DNA of 64,000 nt from Casp-alpha2 sp036337015. GTDB taxonomy: Bacteria > Pseudomonadota > Alphaproteobacteria > Rhodospirillales > Casp-alpha2. The translations under genes and the position numbers were made by a program. The stretch is from contig JAYZEZ010000003.1 of NCBI GenBank assembly GCA_036337015.1, forward strand, positions 16,315 to 80,314, written 5' to 3'. Under the pieces are notes generated by a model. The model made no database searches. It saw only the letters and a list, made by a program, of their open reading frames with translations, and was not told where the DNA came from. Position 1 is the stretch's first letter. Each line of letters starts with the position of its first letter. Shown one piece after another: positions 28,178 through 37,255 of the stretch.

Positions 28178-28600
28178 TTTTTTTATTCCTTTTTAACCTG
28201 TTTAAAATTTGATGATTTTCATATTCTATTTAGTGTTTATCAAATAGCCTTAAAATAAATGTTTAATTTTTCAGTGTTTTATCGCTAATTTTTTTTCTGA
28301 ACAGTATTAAAGAGATGATCTCACTAGATAAATATTTCTGCTATAGAAGTATTGTAAACTTAAGTATAATTTATGAACTAAATTCCAGATTGTATTTAAC
28401 AATTAACATCTTAAACTATAGCCATGTAGAAAATTCTTCGTTAAAGAAAAGAATGAACAAATATTTTGCATACATTAATTTGTAAGTGATCATAGTGATA
28501 GTTTAATTTTTTAGTTTCTTGAGTATAAGCCTGTATTAGTTAACCTTATAATGACTTTGCTCAAAACATCTTTCTTTTTTAGACCAATAAGAGGCAATTC
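28178..28600. other. Non-coding spacer between cysQ and pepA
   Basis: A 423-base AT-rich spacer between divergent genes, with no convincing ORF or strong hairpin. A TATAAT lies at 28547-28552, 48 bases before the pepA start, but no matching -35 box at proper spacing was found. It probably holds the divergent promoters. Confidence 0.5.
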
Positions 28601-30115
28601 ATGAAAATCATTTTTTCGGAACCAGGCTCCGTTGCAATGGGCATTATGGTTGTTGGTGTTTCTAATGCCAACAAGTTAACAGCATCAGCTAAGAAAATGG
28701 ATAAGAGAACAGGAGGGGCTTTATTGCGCTCTATTAAATCAAGCTCCTTTACAGGAAAGGCTGGTCAGAGCTTAACGATTTTAAGTCCAGCAGGTACTCA
28801 ACTAGATCGTTTGTTGATTGTTGGTTTTGGGAAGGGTAACGAAATAAATGAAAAAGGTATGCATGAATTAGGTGGTCTTATCTTTAACTCTATTAAAGCA
28901 GGGAATTCAAAATCTGCGACAATTTTGGTAGATTCTATAGAAGATTCTCAGCTTTCTGCATATAAAATGGCTGTTGGTATTGCAGAAGGTATAAAACTTC
29001 GATCCTATCGTTTTGATAAATACCTCACTAACATTAATTCTAAAAAGAATAAAAAGCCTGTTTTATCTGTTATTACAATACGTTGTCAGAACGTTAAAAA
29101 TGCAAGAGCTTCTTTTAGGATTCGGGATAAAGTCGTGGATGGTGTTTTTTTAACACGTAATTTAGTAACTGAACCCCCAAACGTTATTTATCCAGATACA
29201 TTGGCAAAACGTTGCAAAGAACTTTTAAAACTTGGCTTGAAAGTAGAAGTGTTAGGCGAAAAGCAGATGTCTCGTCTTGGAATGGGTGCATTGCTGGGTG
29301 TTGGTCAAGGGTCTATCCGTGAGAGTAAGTTAGTTGTAATGCAATGGAATGGTGAAACAGCAAAAAAAGGTAAGGTTCCTTCACCAGTATGTTTTGTTGG
29401 TAAGGGGGTCACTTTTGATACAGGTGGTATTTCTTTGAAACCATCTGGTGGAATGGAAGAGATGAAATACGATATGGGTGGTTCCGGTGTTGTAATAGGC
29501 CTCATGAAAGCGCTTGCAGGGCGCAAAGCTAAAGTTAATGCAGTTGGCGTTGTTGGGCTTGCTGAAAACATGCCTGGATCCAATGCGCAGCGACCGAGTG
29601 ATGTGGTTACCTCGATGTCGGGACAGACTATAGAAGTTCTTAATACAGATGCTGAAGGGAGATTGGTTTTAGCTGATGCAATTCATTATGCTAATAATCG
29701 TTTTAAGCCTAAATTTATTGTTGATTTAGCTACATTAACTGGGGCGATAATCGTTGCTCTTGGAAATGAATACGCTGGGTTGTTTTCGAATAATGATAAA
29801 TTGTCAGAACGGCTTATTACTAGTGGTGAAAAGATTGGTGAAAAATTATGGCGGTTGCCTCAAAATATCAAATACGACAAACTGATTAATTCTGATATTG
29901 CTGATATGAAGAATATATCCGGTGGGAGAGGAGCTGGCTCAATTACAGCAGCACAGTTTCTTGGTAGGTTTGTTGGAAAAACACCTTGGGCTCATCTAGA
30001 TATCGCTGGTGTAACCTGGACAAAAAAAGATTTACCTGTTGCCCCTAAGGGCGCAACAGCATTCGGTGTTCGTCTATTGGATCGTTTGGTTTCCGATTAC
30101 TACGAGAAAAAATAG
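28601..30115 (+). CDS. pepA: Leucyl aminopeptidase PepA (M17)
   Basis: A two-zinc cytosolic aminopeptidase, and a DNA-binding regulator in some bacteria. The C-terminal catalytic domain has the metal and lysine segment VGKGVTFDTGGISLKPSGG, KYDMGGSG, and the M17 signature NTDAEGRLVLADA. A second metal region lies in TLTGAIIVALG. The N-domain is more variable. It is 504 residues long and is followed 34 bases later by holC, a widely conserved pair. Confidence 0.95.
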   Translation: MKIIFSEPGSVAMGIMVVGVSNANKLTASAKKMDKRTGGALLRSIKSSSFTGKAGQSLTILSPAGTQLDRLLIVGFGKGNEINEKGMHELGGLIFNSIKAGNSKSATILVDSIEDSQLSAYKMAVGIAEGIKLRSYRFDKYLTNINSKKNKKPVLSVITIRCQNVKNARASFRIRDKVVDGVFLTRNLVTEPPNVIYPDTLAKRCKELLKLGLKVEVLGEKQMSRLGMGALLGVGQGSIRESKLVVMQWNGETAKKGKVPSPVCFVGKGVTFDTGGISLKPSGGMEEMKYDMGGSGVVIGLMKALAGRKAKVNAVGVVGLAENMPGSNAQRPSDVVTSMSGQTIEVLNTDAEGRLVLADAIHYANNRFKPKFIVDLATLTGAIIVALGNEYAGLFSNNDKLSERLITSGEKIGEKLWRLPQNIKYDKLINSDIADMKNISGGRGAGSITAAQFLGRFVGKTPWAHLDIAGVTWTKKDLPVAPKGATAFGVRLLDRLVSDYYEKK

Positions 30116-30149
30116 GTTCTCTTCAGGCCAGCATTTTTGGAATTGATTA

Positions 30150-30602
30150 ATGACCGAGATTGCCTTTTATCATTTAGAGACTGTTCAGTTAGAACATGTG
30201 CTCGCAAAGCTTCTTGAAAAAACCTTAGTAGCTGGCAAGCGAGCGATGGTACTATTAAGTACCGAAAAACAAGTTGAATACTTGAATGGATATTTATGGA
30301 TCTATGATGCACAATCTTGGCTGCCGCATGGTTCTGCAAATGATGGTAGCGCAGAAAATCAGCCCATTTGGCTATCGAATATTGATGAAAATTCAAATAA
30401 GGCTGAATTTTTATTTCTTATCGACGGTGCTACGTCTAGTCTTTTAACACAATATGACCGTTGTTTTGAATTGTTTGATGGCAGAGATCCTAATGCTGTG
30501 AATGCTGCTCGTGAACGCTGGAAGGATTATTTAGCGGCTGGTTACGGACTGACATACTGGTCACAAAATAAAAACGGTGATTGGGAAAAAACAGGATCCT
30601 AG
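30150..30602 (+). CDS. holC: DNA polymerase III subunit chi
   Basis: The chi subunit of the clamp loader, which contacts SSB. It is 150 residues long with the family N-terminus IAFYHLETVQLEHVLAKLLEK. The segment RAMVLLSTEKQVEYLNGYLW and a later ELFDGRDPNAVNAARERWKDY also fit the family. It lies downstream of pepA, as in other proteobacteria, and its end is 17 bases before the CoA-transferase start. Confidence 0.92.
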   Translation: MTEIAFYHLETVQLEHVLAKLLEKTLVAGKRAMVLLSTEKQVEYLNGYLWIYDAQSWLPHGSANDGSAENQPIWLSNIDENSNKAEFLFLIDGATSSLLTQYDRCFELFDGRDPNAVNAARERWKDYLAAGYGLTYWSQNKNGDWEKTGS

Positions 30603-30619
30603 TTGAAAGCTTTTTTGTA

Positions 30620-31825
30620 ATGTCTGATTTTAATTTAAATGAAAAAGGACCTTTGGATGGCCTACGTGTGCTTGATTTATCACGTTTAATTGCAGGTAAC
30701 ATGCTATCTCTTCAATTGGCTGACTTTGGAGCTGAGGTGATTAAGGTTGAGACTCCTGTAAAGGGGGATCCGCTTAGGGCTTGGAAAGACGAAGGTATAG
30801 ATTGCCATTGGAAAGTTTATGCTCGAAATAAAAAAAGTCTTACGCTGAATTTACGTGAGCCCGAAGCAATAGAAATTTTACTTAGTATGGCCTCAAGTGC
30901 TGATGCCTTAATTGAGAACTTTCGCCCCGGTAGACTGGAACAAATGGGTTTGGGTCCAGATACCTTATTTTCGGTTAATCCAAAACTAGTATTGGTTCGA
31001 ATTTCCGGATTTGGTCAGACCGGCGCATATCGTGATCGGCCAGGGTTTGGTTCCTTGGTTGAGGCGATGTCAGGTTTTGCTGACCGCAATGGATTCTCAG
31101 ACCGTGAACCTGTTTTACCACCGTTGGCCTTGGCAGATATGATTGCCGGTTTGTATGGCGCTATGTCAGTTATGATTGCTCTTAGAGAAGTTGAAACAAA
31201 GGGTGGGCGTGGTCAAGTCATAGATCTATCACTTCTTGAACCAATTTTTTCCGTGCTAGGCCCGGAGGCACTTACCCATAAGGTAACGGGGGCAATTAAG
31301 AAACGTCTTGGCAGTGGTTCCAACACCTCTTCGCCACGTAATGCGTATGTCACGCGCGATGGTAAATGGGTCGCATTATCGGCTTCAATTCAGTCTATGG
31401 CTGAGAGGGTATTTCGAGTAATAGGTCGTGAAGATATGATCCATGATCCACGATTTTGTTCAAATCCAGAACGGGTTAAAAACCGAGATTTAGTTGATGA
31501 AATCCTTGGAGGTTGGATTAAACAACGTGATCAAGATGAGGTTTTGAAGATTTTTTGTCGCGAAGAAATTACAGCATCTGGTATCTTTAATATAGGGGAG
31601 ATTATAAAAGACAAACATTTTCAGAGCCGTGAAGTTCTTGTAGATCTTCCCGATGAAGATGTTGGTACTGCACCCATGCATAATATTATACCTAGATTAT
31701 CAAAAACACCGGGTAAATTTCGTGTTCCAGCGCCTAAATTGGGTCAACATACTAAGGCTTTGCTCAACGAGTTGGGTATTACTTCTGATCATATAATAAG
31801 CCTTAAAGAAAGAGGAGTAATTTAA
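30620..31825 (+). CDS. CaiB/BaiF family CoA-transferase
   Basis: A class III CoA-transferase that moves CoA between carboxylic acids through a mixed anhydride on an aspartate. The N-terminus is GPLDGLRVLDLSRLIAG, then LADFGAEVIKVE, KNKKSLTLNLREPEAI and NFRPGRLEQMGLG. PPLALADMIAGLYGAMSV carries the catalytic-aspartate region. I start it at ATG 30620 (401 residues). The longer opening at 30581 overlaps holC. The next gene, a CitE-like lyase, follows after 1 base, so the pair probably activates and cleaves a C4-C5 dicarboxylic acid. The substrate is unknown. Confidence 0.88.
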   Translation: MSDFNLNEKGPLDGLRVLDLSRLIAGNMLSLQLADFGAEVIKVETPVKGDPLRAWKDEGIDCHWKVYARNKKSLTLNLREPEAIEILLSMASSADALIENFRPGRLEQMGLGPDTLFSVNPKLVLVRISGFGQTGAYRDRPGFGSLVEAMSGFADRNGFSDREPVLPPLALADMIAGLYGAMSVMIALREVETKGGRGQVIDLSLLEPIFSVLGPEALTHKVTGAIKKRLGSGSNTSSPRNAYVTRDGKWVALSASIQSMAERVFRVIGREDMIHDPRFCSNPERVKNRDLVDEILGGWIKQRDQDEVLKIFCREEITASGIFNIGEIIKDKHFQSREVLVDLPDEDVGTAPMHNIIPRLSKTPGKFRVPAPKLGQHTKALLNELGITSDHIISLKERGVI

Positions 31826-31826
31826 T

Positions 31827-32711
31827 ATGCCTTTTGTCTGGCGCTCTTTATTATATGTGCCAGCCAACAATAGTCGATTTATAGATAAGGCCCATTCTCG
31901 TGGTGCTGATGCCATAATTTTAGATCTGGAAGATAGCGTGCCTCAACACGAACGAAAACGAGCACGAAATATGTTAAATTTATCAGTAGCTCAAGCTGGA
32001 CAAAACGATGCAGATATTCTTGTTCGTATTAATCGTTCAGAACAGGGTTTTTGTGAAGATCTTGATGCTGCAATAATACCTGGTGTTAGTGCTTTAATGC
32101 TACCTAAGGTAGAAAATGCAGAAGAAGTTTGTAAATTGGCTGAAAAGGTTACACAACTTGAGGCAAAGCGTGGAATAAACTCCGGCGATATTAGCTTTGT
32201 TGTGATGATAGAAAGTCCAGCTGCTTTGCTTAAGGTTAATGAAATCGTTAGTGCTCATCCTCGTATTATAGCCGCTATTCTAGGTAGTGAAGATTTTGCT
32301 ACTGCTACCGGTATGATGCCAGATCCAGAAACTTTATTTCTTCCTAAAATGTTGGTTTTATATGCAGCAAGAGCTGCTAACATAATACCACTTGGTATGA
32401 TAGGTACTGTAGCTGACTTTAAAGATTTAAATGTTGTTAGAGAAAATATTCGACGATCGAAGAAGTTTGGATTTGAAGGGGCTTCATGTATTCATCCATC
32501 TGTAGTTCCAATACTTAACAAAGAAATGGCTCCTTCATCTGAAGAAATAAAAAAAGCAGAACGAATTGTAGACGCATATGCTAATGCAGAAAAGGCTGGT
32601 TTAGGTGCAATAACCATAGATGGTATGATGATTGATGTGCCGGTGGTGGATAGAGCTCAAGCTGTGTTATCACGCCACGCATATATCTGCTCTAAAGAAA
32701 AGCTAAAGTAA
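31827..32711 (+). CDS. HpcH/HpaI-family CitE-like acyl-CoA lyase
   Basis: A 294-residue CitE-like protein with a TIM-barrel fold. The N-terminus is RSLLYVPANNSRFIDKA, then LDLEDSVP, the metal glutamate segment VVMIESPAALLK, and GSEDFATATGM. GASCIHPSVVPILN forms the C-terminal part. The family splits malyl-, methylmalyl- or citramalyl-CoA, or hydrolyses malyl-CoA. It follows the CoA-transferase directly, and such pairs act together in mesaconate, citramalate or itaconate breakdown. The exact substrate cannot be read from the sequence. Confidence 0.87.
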   Translation: MPFVWRSLLYVPANNSRFIDKAHSRGADAIILDLEDSVPQHERKRARNMLNLSVAQAGQNDADILVRINRSEQGFCEDLDAAIIPGVSALMLPKVENAEEVCKLAEKVTQLEAKRGINSGDISFVVMIESPAALLKVNEIVSAHPRIIAAILGSEDFATATGMMPDPETLFLPKMLVLYAARAANIIPLGMIGTVADFKDLNVVRENIRRSKKFGFEGASCIHPSVVPILNKEMAPSSEEIKKAERIVDAYANAEKAGLGAITIDGMMIDVPVVDRAQAVLSRHAYICSKEKLK

Positions 32712-32716
32712 AATTT

Positions 32717-33901
32717 TTATCGACGTTTTGTTAACAGAAATATACCTAAGATGGTTCCGCCTGCTGCCAATAATGCCATTGCGTAATAAGCTTTTGCGCC
32801 AAACACTCCGTAAAGCTTCCCTGATGCAAACATTACGATTCCTAAGGAAACGCCCATAACTATAGTTGAATAAATTCCTTGAGCTGAAGCTGATAGATGA
32901 TTAGGGAATTTTCTATTTATAAAATAAATTGCTCCCAAATGAGTGGCTCCAAATGTAAACGCATGAAGAGCTTGCAGGATTACTATAAAAACTATGCCAT
33001 CTATTTTTCCTATCATTAACCAACGAATTGTACCTAAAAACCCACCCAAGATTATCATTTTTAGCGGACCTATTTTTTTTACAAATAAGGCACCAAACAT
33101 AAAAAGAATTATTTCAGCAAAAACGCCTTCCGCCCATAGCCAGCCTATAGTAATTTCTGAATATCCTTGTGCTTTCCAATTTAAAGTTCCAAATCCATAG
33201 TAAACACTATGGCTTGACTGAATTAGGGCACATGCTGTGATAAACAAGATAAATTGACGGTCTTTTATTACAGTTATTGGGGTGAAATGAGAATCGTTGG
33301 CTTTAGGTATTTGTGTAGCTGGTAAAAAAAAAGTTACTGCCACTACTAATGCCAGACTAGATAGTAAAATATAATAGATGGTATCTATAGATGATCCTGT
33401 AAGTATATATCCAGTTCCGATAGCTGTTATTATGAAAGTTAGCGACCCCCATAACCGTATAATTCCGTAGTTTGTTTCTTCGTATGGTTTGTTCTTTTTA
33501 AAGTCATCTCCTAGCATAGCTAAGCTCTCACCCAAGGGCATCAAAGGAGCCCAGACAGCAAAAAAAAACACGGTAACTAACATAATTTGCCAAAATCCAT
33601 TAGTGAGCCCGAATAGGTAAAAAGTGACGAAAGATAGTATCGCCAAAGTGATCATAATCGGGCGTCGTGAACCTTGACGATCGGCAAAATGAGTTATTAA
33701 TGGATTTGAAAATACTTTAATACCAACGCTACTTGCGAAGATAGCACCTATTTCTGTTGTGGAAAGTCCTTGTGCCTCTAGCCAGACTGGCCAAAATGGT
33801 AAGTGGATACCAATCATTGTAAAGATAGCGGCATAAAAAAATGCCATTCTTATGTATGAGTAAGATTTTCCGAGGTTTGAATATTTAGGCATATTTATCA
33901 T
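32717..33901 (-). CDS. MFS transporter of the PPP (HcaT-like) type
   Basis: A 394-residue, 12-span carrier with the N-half YAAIFTMIGIHLPFWPVWLE and GAIFASSVGIKVFSNPLITHFADRQGS. This pattern is shared by the phenylpropionate permease HcaT-like and LacY-like MFS groups. The last span carries HAFTFGATHLGAIYF. It starts at Met1 or the Met4 alternative (33892). It is convergent with the lyase gene, 5 bases apart, and divergent from the next reductase. The substrate is unknown. Confidence 0.83.
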   Translation of the reverse strand: MINMPKYSNLGKSYSYIRMAFFYAAIFTMIGIHLPFWPVWLEAQGLSTTEIGAIFASSVGIKVFSNPLITHFADRQGSRRPIMITLAILSFVTFYLFGLTNGFWQIMLVTVFFFAVWAPLMPLGESLAMLGDDFKKNKPYEETNYGIIRLWGSLTFIITAIGTGYILTGSSIDTIYYILLSSLALVVAVTFFLPATQIPKANDSHFTPITVIKDRQFILFITACALIQSSHSVYYGFGTLNWKAQGYSEITIGWLWAEGVFAEIILFMFGALFVKKIGPLKMIILGGFLGTIRWLMIGKIDGIVFIVILQALHAFTFGATHLGAIYFINRKFPNHLSASAQGIYSTIVMGVSLGIVMFASGKLYGVFGAKAYYAMALLAAGGTILGIFLLTKRR

Positions 33902-33931
33902 TTTAAAATAGAGTTTAGGTTCTTTTAACTT

Positions 33932-34855
33932 ATGAAAATTTTAATTTTTGGTAGCGGTGGCGTTGGCGGATACTTTGGTTCTCGTTTATTATCGTACAAT
34001 AAAGAAGTTTACTTTATAGCGAGAGGAGAACATTTAGAAGCAATCCGTAAACATGGTCTACGTGTTATAAGTAAACTCGGAAATGTCTATAATGAGGTTA
34101 TCAATGTATCTGATACAGTTTCTGATTTTGGCATAGTTGACGTAGTCATTCTTTCTGTAAAATTGTATGATACAGCAAACGCTGTAAAAGCTATTGAGCC
34201 GGCAATTGGGCCTAAAACTTTGCTAGTATCATTCCAGAATGGAATAAGCGGAGCAGATATTTTAGTTGATACTTTCGGGCCTAAGCAAGTTATAGGTGGG
34301 TCATCTTCTATTGCAACTAGAGTTTCGGAGCCTGGTGTCATTGTGCATACAGGTAGTATGGCTTCATTAATTTTTGGCGAATGGGATGGTGGAACAAGAC
34401 CACTAACTGAAAAATTTTTTGAAGTTTGCAAGTTGGCTAAAATTGATGTGGAGCTATCTACAAATATTAATAGAGTGATTTGGTCAAAATTCGTCTTCCT
34501 TTCAGCATTCTCTGGTATCACATGTACTTTTCGTCAACCTATAGGACCTATTTTAATGAATAATGAGAAACGTCAATTGTTTCAAAATGCGCTTGAAGAA
34601 ACTACTAAAATAGCCCTTGCTATGGGAATTGTTTTGCCTTCTGACCTTGTTAATCAGAGAATGACTTTTGCTGAAGGTTTGCCCGTAGATATGTATTCTT
34701 CCATGTACCATGATTTAAACGCAGGAAAAAGATTAGAGTTACCATGGCTTTCTGGATTAGTCGTTGATCTTGGCCAAAAGTTTAAAATTAATACACCTGC
34801 ACATCAATTCTTTGTTGAAAAACTTTCTAATTATTCTAGTGGTACCAAAAATTGA
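33932..34855 (+). CDS. 2-dehydropantoate 2-reductase family protein (PanE/ApbA)
   Basis: An NADP-dependent reductase family that includes ketopantoate reductase of pantothenate synthesis. The nucleotide motif KILIFGSGGVGGYFG is at the start. The middle part has VDVVILSVKLYDT, and the catalytic region carries INRVIWSKFVFLSAFSG with the lysine. The C-terminal SSMYHDLNAGKRLELPWLSG is typical. At 307 residues it is full length. No other pan genes are nearby, so a different ketoacid substrate is possible. Confidence 0.85.
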   Translation: MKILIFGSGGVGGYFGSRLLSYNKEVYFIARGEHLEAIRKHGLRVISKLGNVYNEVINVSDTVSDFGIVDVVILSVKLYDTANAVKAIEPAIGPKTLLVSFQNGISGADILVDTFGPKQVIGGSSSIATRVSEPGVIVHTGSMASLIFGEWDGGTRPLTEKFFEVCKLAKIDVELSTNINRVIWSKFVFLSAFSGITCTFRQPIGPILMNNEKRQLFQNALEETTKIALAMGIVLPSDLVNQRMTFAEGLPVDMYSSMYHDLNAGKRLELPWLSGLVVDLGQKFKINTPAHQFFVEKLSNYSSGTKN

Positions 34856-34990
34856 CGTACTAGAATTAAGATTTATTTTTATGCGTTGCGAATTTAAAAT
34901 ATTTTTTAAACTTTTTCTATGGCTTGCAAGGGCGAAAGCTAAAAGTTATAACGCGAATTATCCATAACAATTATAAAAAGGAAAATTTTT

Positions 34991-35413
34991 ATGACAATTG
35001 AGAGGACACTCTCCATAATTAAACCTGATGCTACACGTCGCAATTTAACTGGATCTATAAATAAGTGTTTAGAAGAGTCAGGACTTCGCATTATTGCTCA
35101 AAAACGAATTTTACTTAGTCGTGAAAAAGCAGAAGGTTTTTACGCTGTTCATAAAGAACGACCCTTTTATAATGATTTATGTAATTTTATGACTTCTGGA
35201 CCAGTTGTTGTTCAGGTTTTGGAAGGTGAAGAAGCTATTTCAAAGAATCGAAAAGTTATGGGTGCAACAAATCCAGTCGATGCCGAAGATGGAACAATTA
35301 GACAGTTATTTGCTGAAAACGTTGAGGCAAATTCTGTTCATGGATCAGATAGCCCCGAAAACGCCATTATTGAAATCAATTATTTTTTTAATGATGATGA
35401 AATAGTCGGTTAA
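34991..35413 (+). CDS. ndk: Nucleoside diphosphate kinase
   Basis: Transfers the gamma-phosphate between nucleotides through a phosphohistidine, His117 in EANSVHGSDSPENA. The N-terminal RTLSIIKPDA and the middle GATNPVDAEDGTIR are intact. It is 140 residues long, as expected. In many alphaproteobacteria ndk is near purN/purM, which lie 1.2 kb away here. A purine-salvage context is therefore kept. Confidence 0.96.
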   Translation: MTIERTLSIIKPDATRRNLTGSINKCLEESGLRIIAQKRILLSREKAEGFYAVHKERPFYNDLCNFMTSGPVVVQVLEGEEAISKNRKVMGATNPVDAEDGTIRQLFAENVEANSVHGSDSPENAIIEINYFFNDDEIVG

Positions 35414-35483
35414 TTTTTAAATAAGAAATTATTTTTAACTAGTATTTAAACGCTAATATATTAAAATAAAAATTCAAGTTATC

Positions 35484-35515
35484 GGGCTCTATATAGCGCA
35501 AGAGCGCCCTAGCCC
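35484..35515 (+). promoter_or_regulatory. GC-rich stem-loop upstream of the MetF-like gene
   Basis: In an otherwise AT-only spacer a compact structure is visible: outer arms GGGCT (35484-35488) and AGCCC (35511-35515), inner arms GCGC (35496-35499) and GCGC (35504-35507) with an AAGA loop. The 5' side has seven extra bases and the 3' side three, so it is an asymmetric, bulged hairpin. It is not followed by a T-run, which argues against an ndk terminator. It lies 150 bases before the MetF-like start and could be a leader element or small RNA. Confidence 0.35.
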
Positions 35516-35571
35516 TTCAAATATTCAAAATAAATTATAAAACTTTATTATTATCTTTTCTTATGATGAAA

Positions 35572-35588
35572 TTGATAATCATTCGCAA
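35572..35588 (+). promoter_or_regulatory. Fur-box-like imperfect palindrome
   Basis: TTGATAATCATTCGCAA is an 8-1-8 imperfect palindrome in which six of eight positions match between arms. It resembles Fur-type sites (TGATAAT-n-ATTATCA). It lies about 77 bases before the MetF-like start. The surroundings are nearly pure AT, so chance matches are likely and this is weakly supported. Confidence 0.2.
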
Positions 35589-35664
35589 TATTAATATATA
35601 ACTTATATATTAATATTATATAATAAAAAAAGTTTTCATTTAAAATTTAAAATGAAAGAATAAA

Positions 35665-36573
35665 ATGAATGAAATAACCCAACAAATAATCAATGCAACC
35701 TCAGGTTGGTCTATTGAAATTTCACCTAAAGTAGCATCTAAAATTAACAGTTTTCGTAACAAGTTACCTCCTAAAACCACAGTAAATGTGACGTTTCTAC
35801 CAGGAGAGGATCCAATGAAAACTGTTAAAGTCGCTGAGCGACTTAATAATGATGGTATGAATGCTGTTCCACATATTTCAGCAAGGTCATTAGTAGATCA
35901 GAAACAATTAGATAATTTATTATATGAGTTCGTTACACGAGCAAGTGTAGACGAAGTTTTGGTAATTGGCGGTGATGTAAGCAAACCGTTAGGAGAGTTT
36001 CCTGATAGTATGTCAATACTAAGAACCGGTCTTTTGCAAAAGTACAATATTAGTAAAGTAGGTGTTGCTGGTCATCCAGAGGGTAGCCCAGATATCAATG
36101 TTGTAAAATTGGAATCTGCACTTCAAGCTAAAATTGATTTTTCTTTAAAAGAAGGCATCAATCTTTATATAGAAACACAGTTTTGTTTTGATCCTACAAC
36201 TGTATTAAATTGGGAAAAAAATTTACGAAATAAAGGAATCAATATTCCAATCCGAATAGGCATTCCTGGCCCTGCTTCGATTAAGACATTATTTAAGTTT
36301 GCAAAGTTGGTTGGTATAGGAAATTCAATGCGGTTTTTAACCAAGCAGGCTCATAAACTCTCAAAGCTACTAACAATCCAATCGCCCGATAATTTGTTGA
36401 CTGGATTATCGGCAGGTATGGCAAGTGATCCGGATTGTTTGATTGAAAACTTTCATTTTTATCCTTTTGGCGGATTTCTTAAAACTGTAGAATATGCTGA
36501 TTCTATTGTAACTGGAAATTTTTCCATACGGTCAAATGGTGAATTTGAAATGAACGAAGGATTAGCCGAATAA
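35665..36573 (+). CDS. Methylenetetrahydrofolate reductase-like (MetF-like) protein
   Basis: A 302-residue TIM-barrel protein of the MetF family (COG0685-like). Family segments are VPHISARS, LVIGGDVSKPLGEF, GVAGHPEGSPDI, ETQFCFD and PIRIGIPGPAS. In E. coli MetF the N-terminal strand carries the active-site glutamate (FEFFPP); the equivalent strand here reads VNVTFLPGED, so that glutamate is replaced by Thr. It may use another folate or C1 substrate. No metH/metE or demethylase gene is adjacent. It is preceded by a 251-base spacer with a candidate leader structure. Confidence 0.8.
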   Translation: MNEITQQIINATSGWSIEISPKVASKINSFRNKLPPKTTVNVTFLPGEDPMKTVKVAERLNNDGMNAVPHISARSLVDQKQLDNLLYEFVTRASVDEVLVIGGDVSKPLGEFPDSMSILRTGLLQKYNISKVGVAGHPEGSPDINVVKLESALQAKIDFSLKEGINLYIETQFCFDPTTVLNWEKNLRNKGINIPIRIGIPGPASIKTLFKFAKLVGIGNSMRFLTKQAHKLSKLLTIQSPDNLLTGLSAGMASDPDCLIENFHFYPFGGFLKTVEYADSIVTGNFSIRSNGEFEMNEGLAE

Positions 36574-36619
36574 TATTTTTAAAAAACTTTTGAAGATAAT
36601 ATCTCGATAAAAATTTCTT

Positions 36620-37255
36620 TTAGCAGTTTTTAGGAAAAATATTTTTGCCGTCTATTAATGTATATTCTCCATTAACGGCTACTCGACCTTGGGCAATTAG
36701 CTTAACTGCTTGAGGATAAATTATGTGTTCTTTTTTTAAGATTCTTGATGATAATGATTCAACATCATCATTAGCGTAAACTGGAACACTAGCTTGGCAA
36801 ATAATAGGGCCAGTGTCCATTTTATTTCTGACAAAGTGTACTGTACATCCAGAATTTTTCTCTCCTGCGTCTAAAACTCTTTGATGAACATTTAATCCTT
36901 TAAACGCTGGTAATTTAGATGGATGGATATTAATGATTTGGTCGTACCAACGATTGATAAATGATTCTGATAGAATTCGCATAAATCCGGCAAGACAAAT
37001 TAACTCTACATTTATGGACTCTATAAACTCAGTGATTTTATTATCAAAAGATTCGCGATTAGAAAAGTTGCGATGATCTATAATTTCAATCGGAATTCCA
37101 ACTTCTTTTGCTGTTTCTAACCCTAAAGCATTTCTCTTATTAGATATGACCAGAATGATTTCAAAACCAGACTTCGGTTCATTGGAAGCTTGAATGAGAG
37201 AGTGTAAGTTGCTCCCACGACCAGAAATTAGAACCGCAACTTTCACAAATTCCAA
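36620..37255 (-). CDS. purN: Phosphoribosylglycinamide formyltransferase
   Basis: Transfers a formyl group from 10-formyl-THF to GAR in purine synthesis. LISGRGSNLHSLIQA binds the phosphate, CLAGFMRIL and NIHPSKLPAFKG include the catalytic His, and GCTVHFVRNKMDTGPII contains the Asp. It is 211 residues long, as is usual. Its start overlaps the purM 3' end by 13 bases, a tight operon. Confidence 0.96.
   Translation of the reverse strand: MEFVKVAVLISGRGSNLHSLIQASNEPKSGFEIILVISNKRNALGLETAKEVGIPIEIIDHRNFSNRESFDNKITEFIESINVELICLAGFMRILSESFINRWYDQIINIHPSKLPAFKGLNVHQRVLDAGEKNSGCTVHFVRNKMDTGPIICQASVPVYANDDVESLSSRILKKEHIIYPQAVKLIAQGRVAVNGEYTLIDGKNIFPKNC

Noticed and set aside
34764..34967. 67-residue ORF after the ketopantoate-reductase-like gene
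   Set aside because: It overlaps that gene's 3' end out of frame, has low-complexity hydrophobic sequence and no ribosome site.
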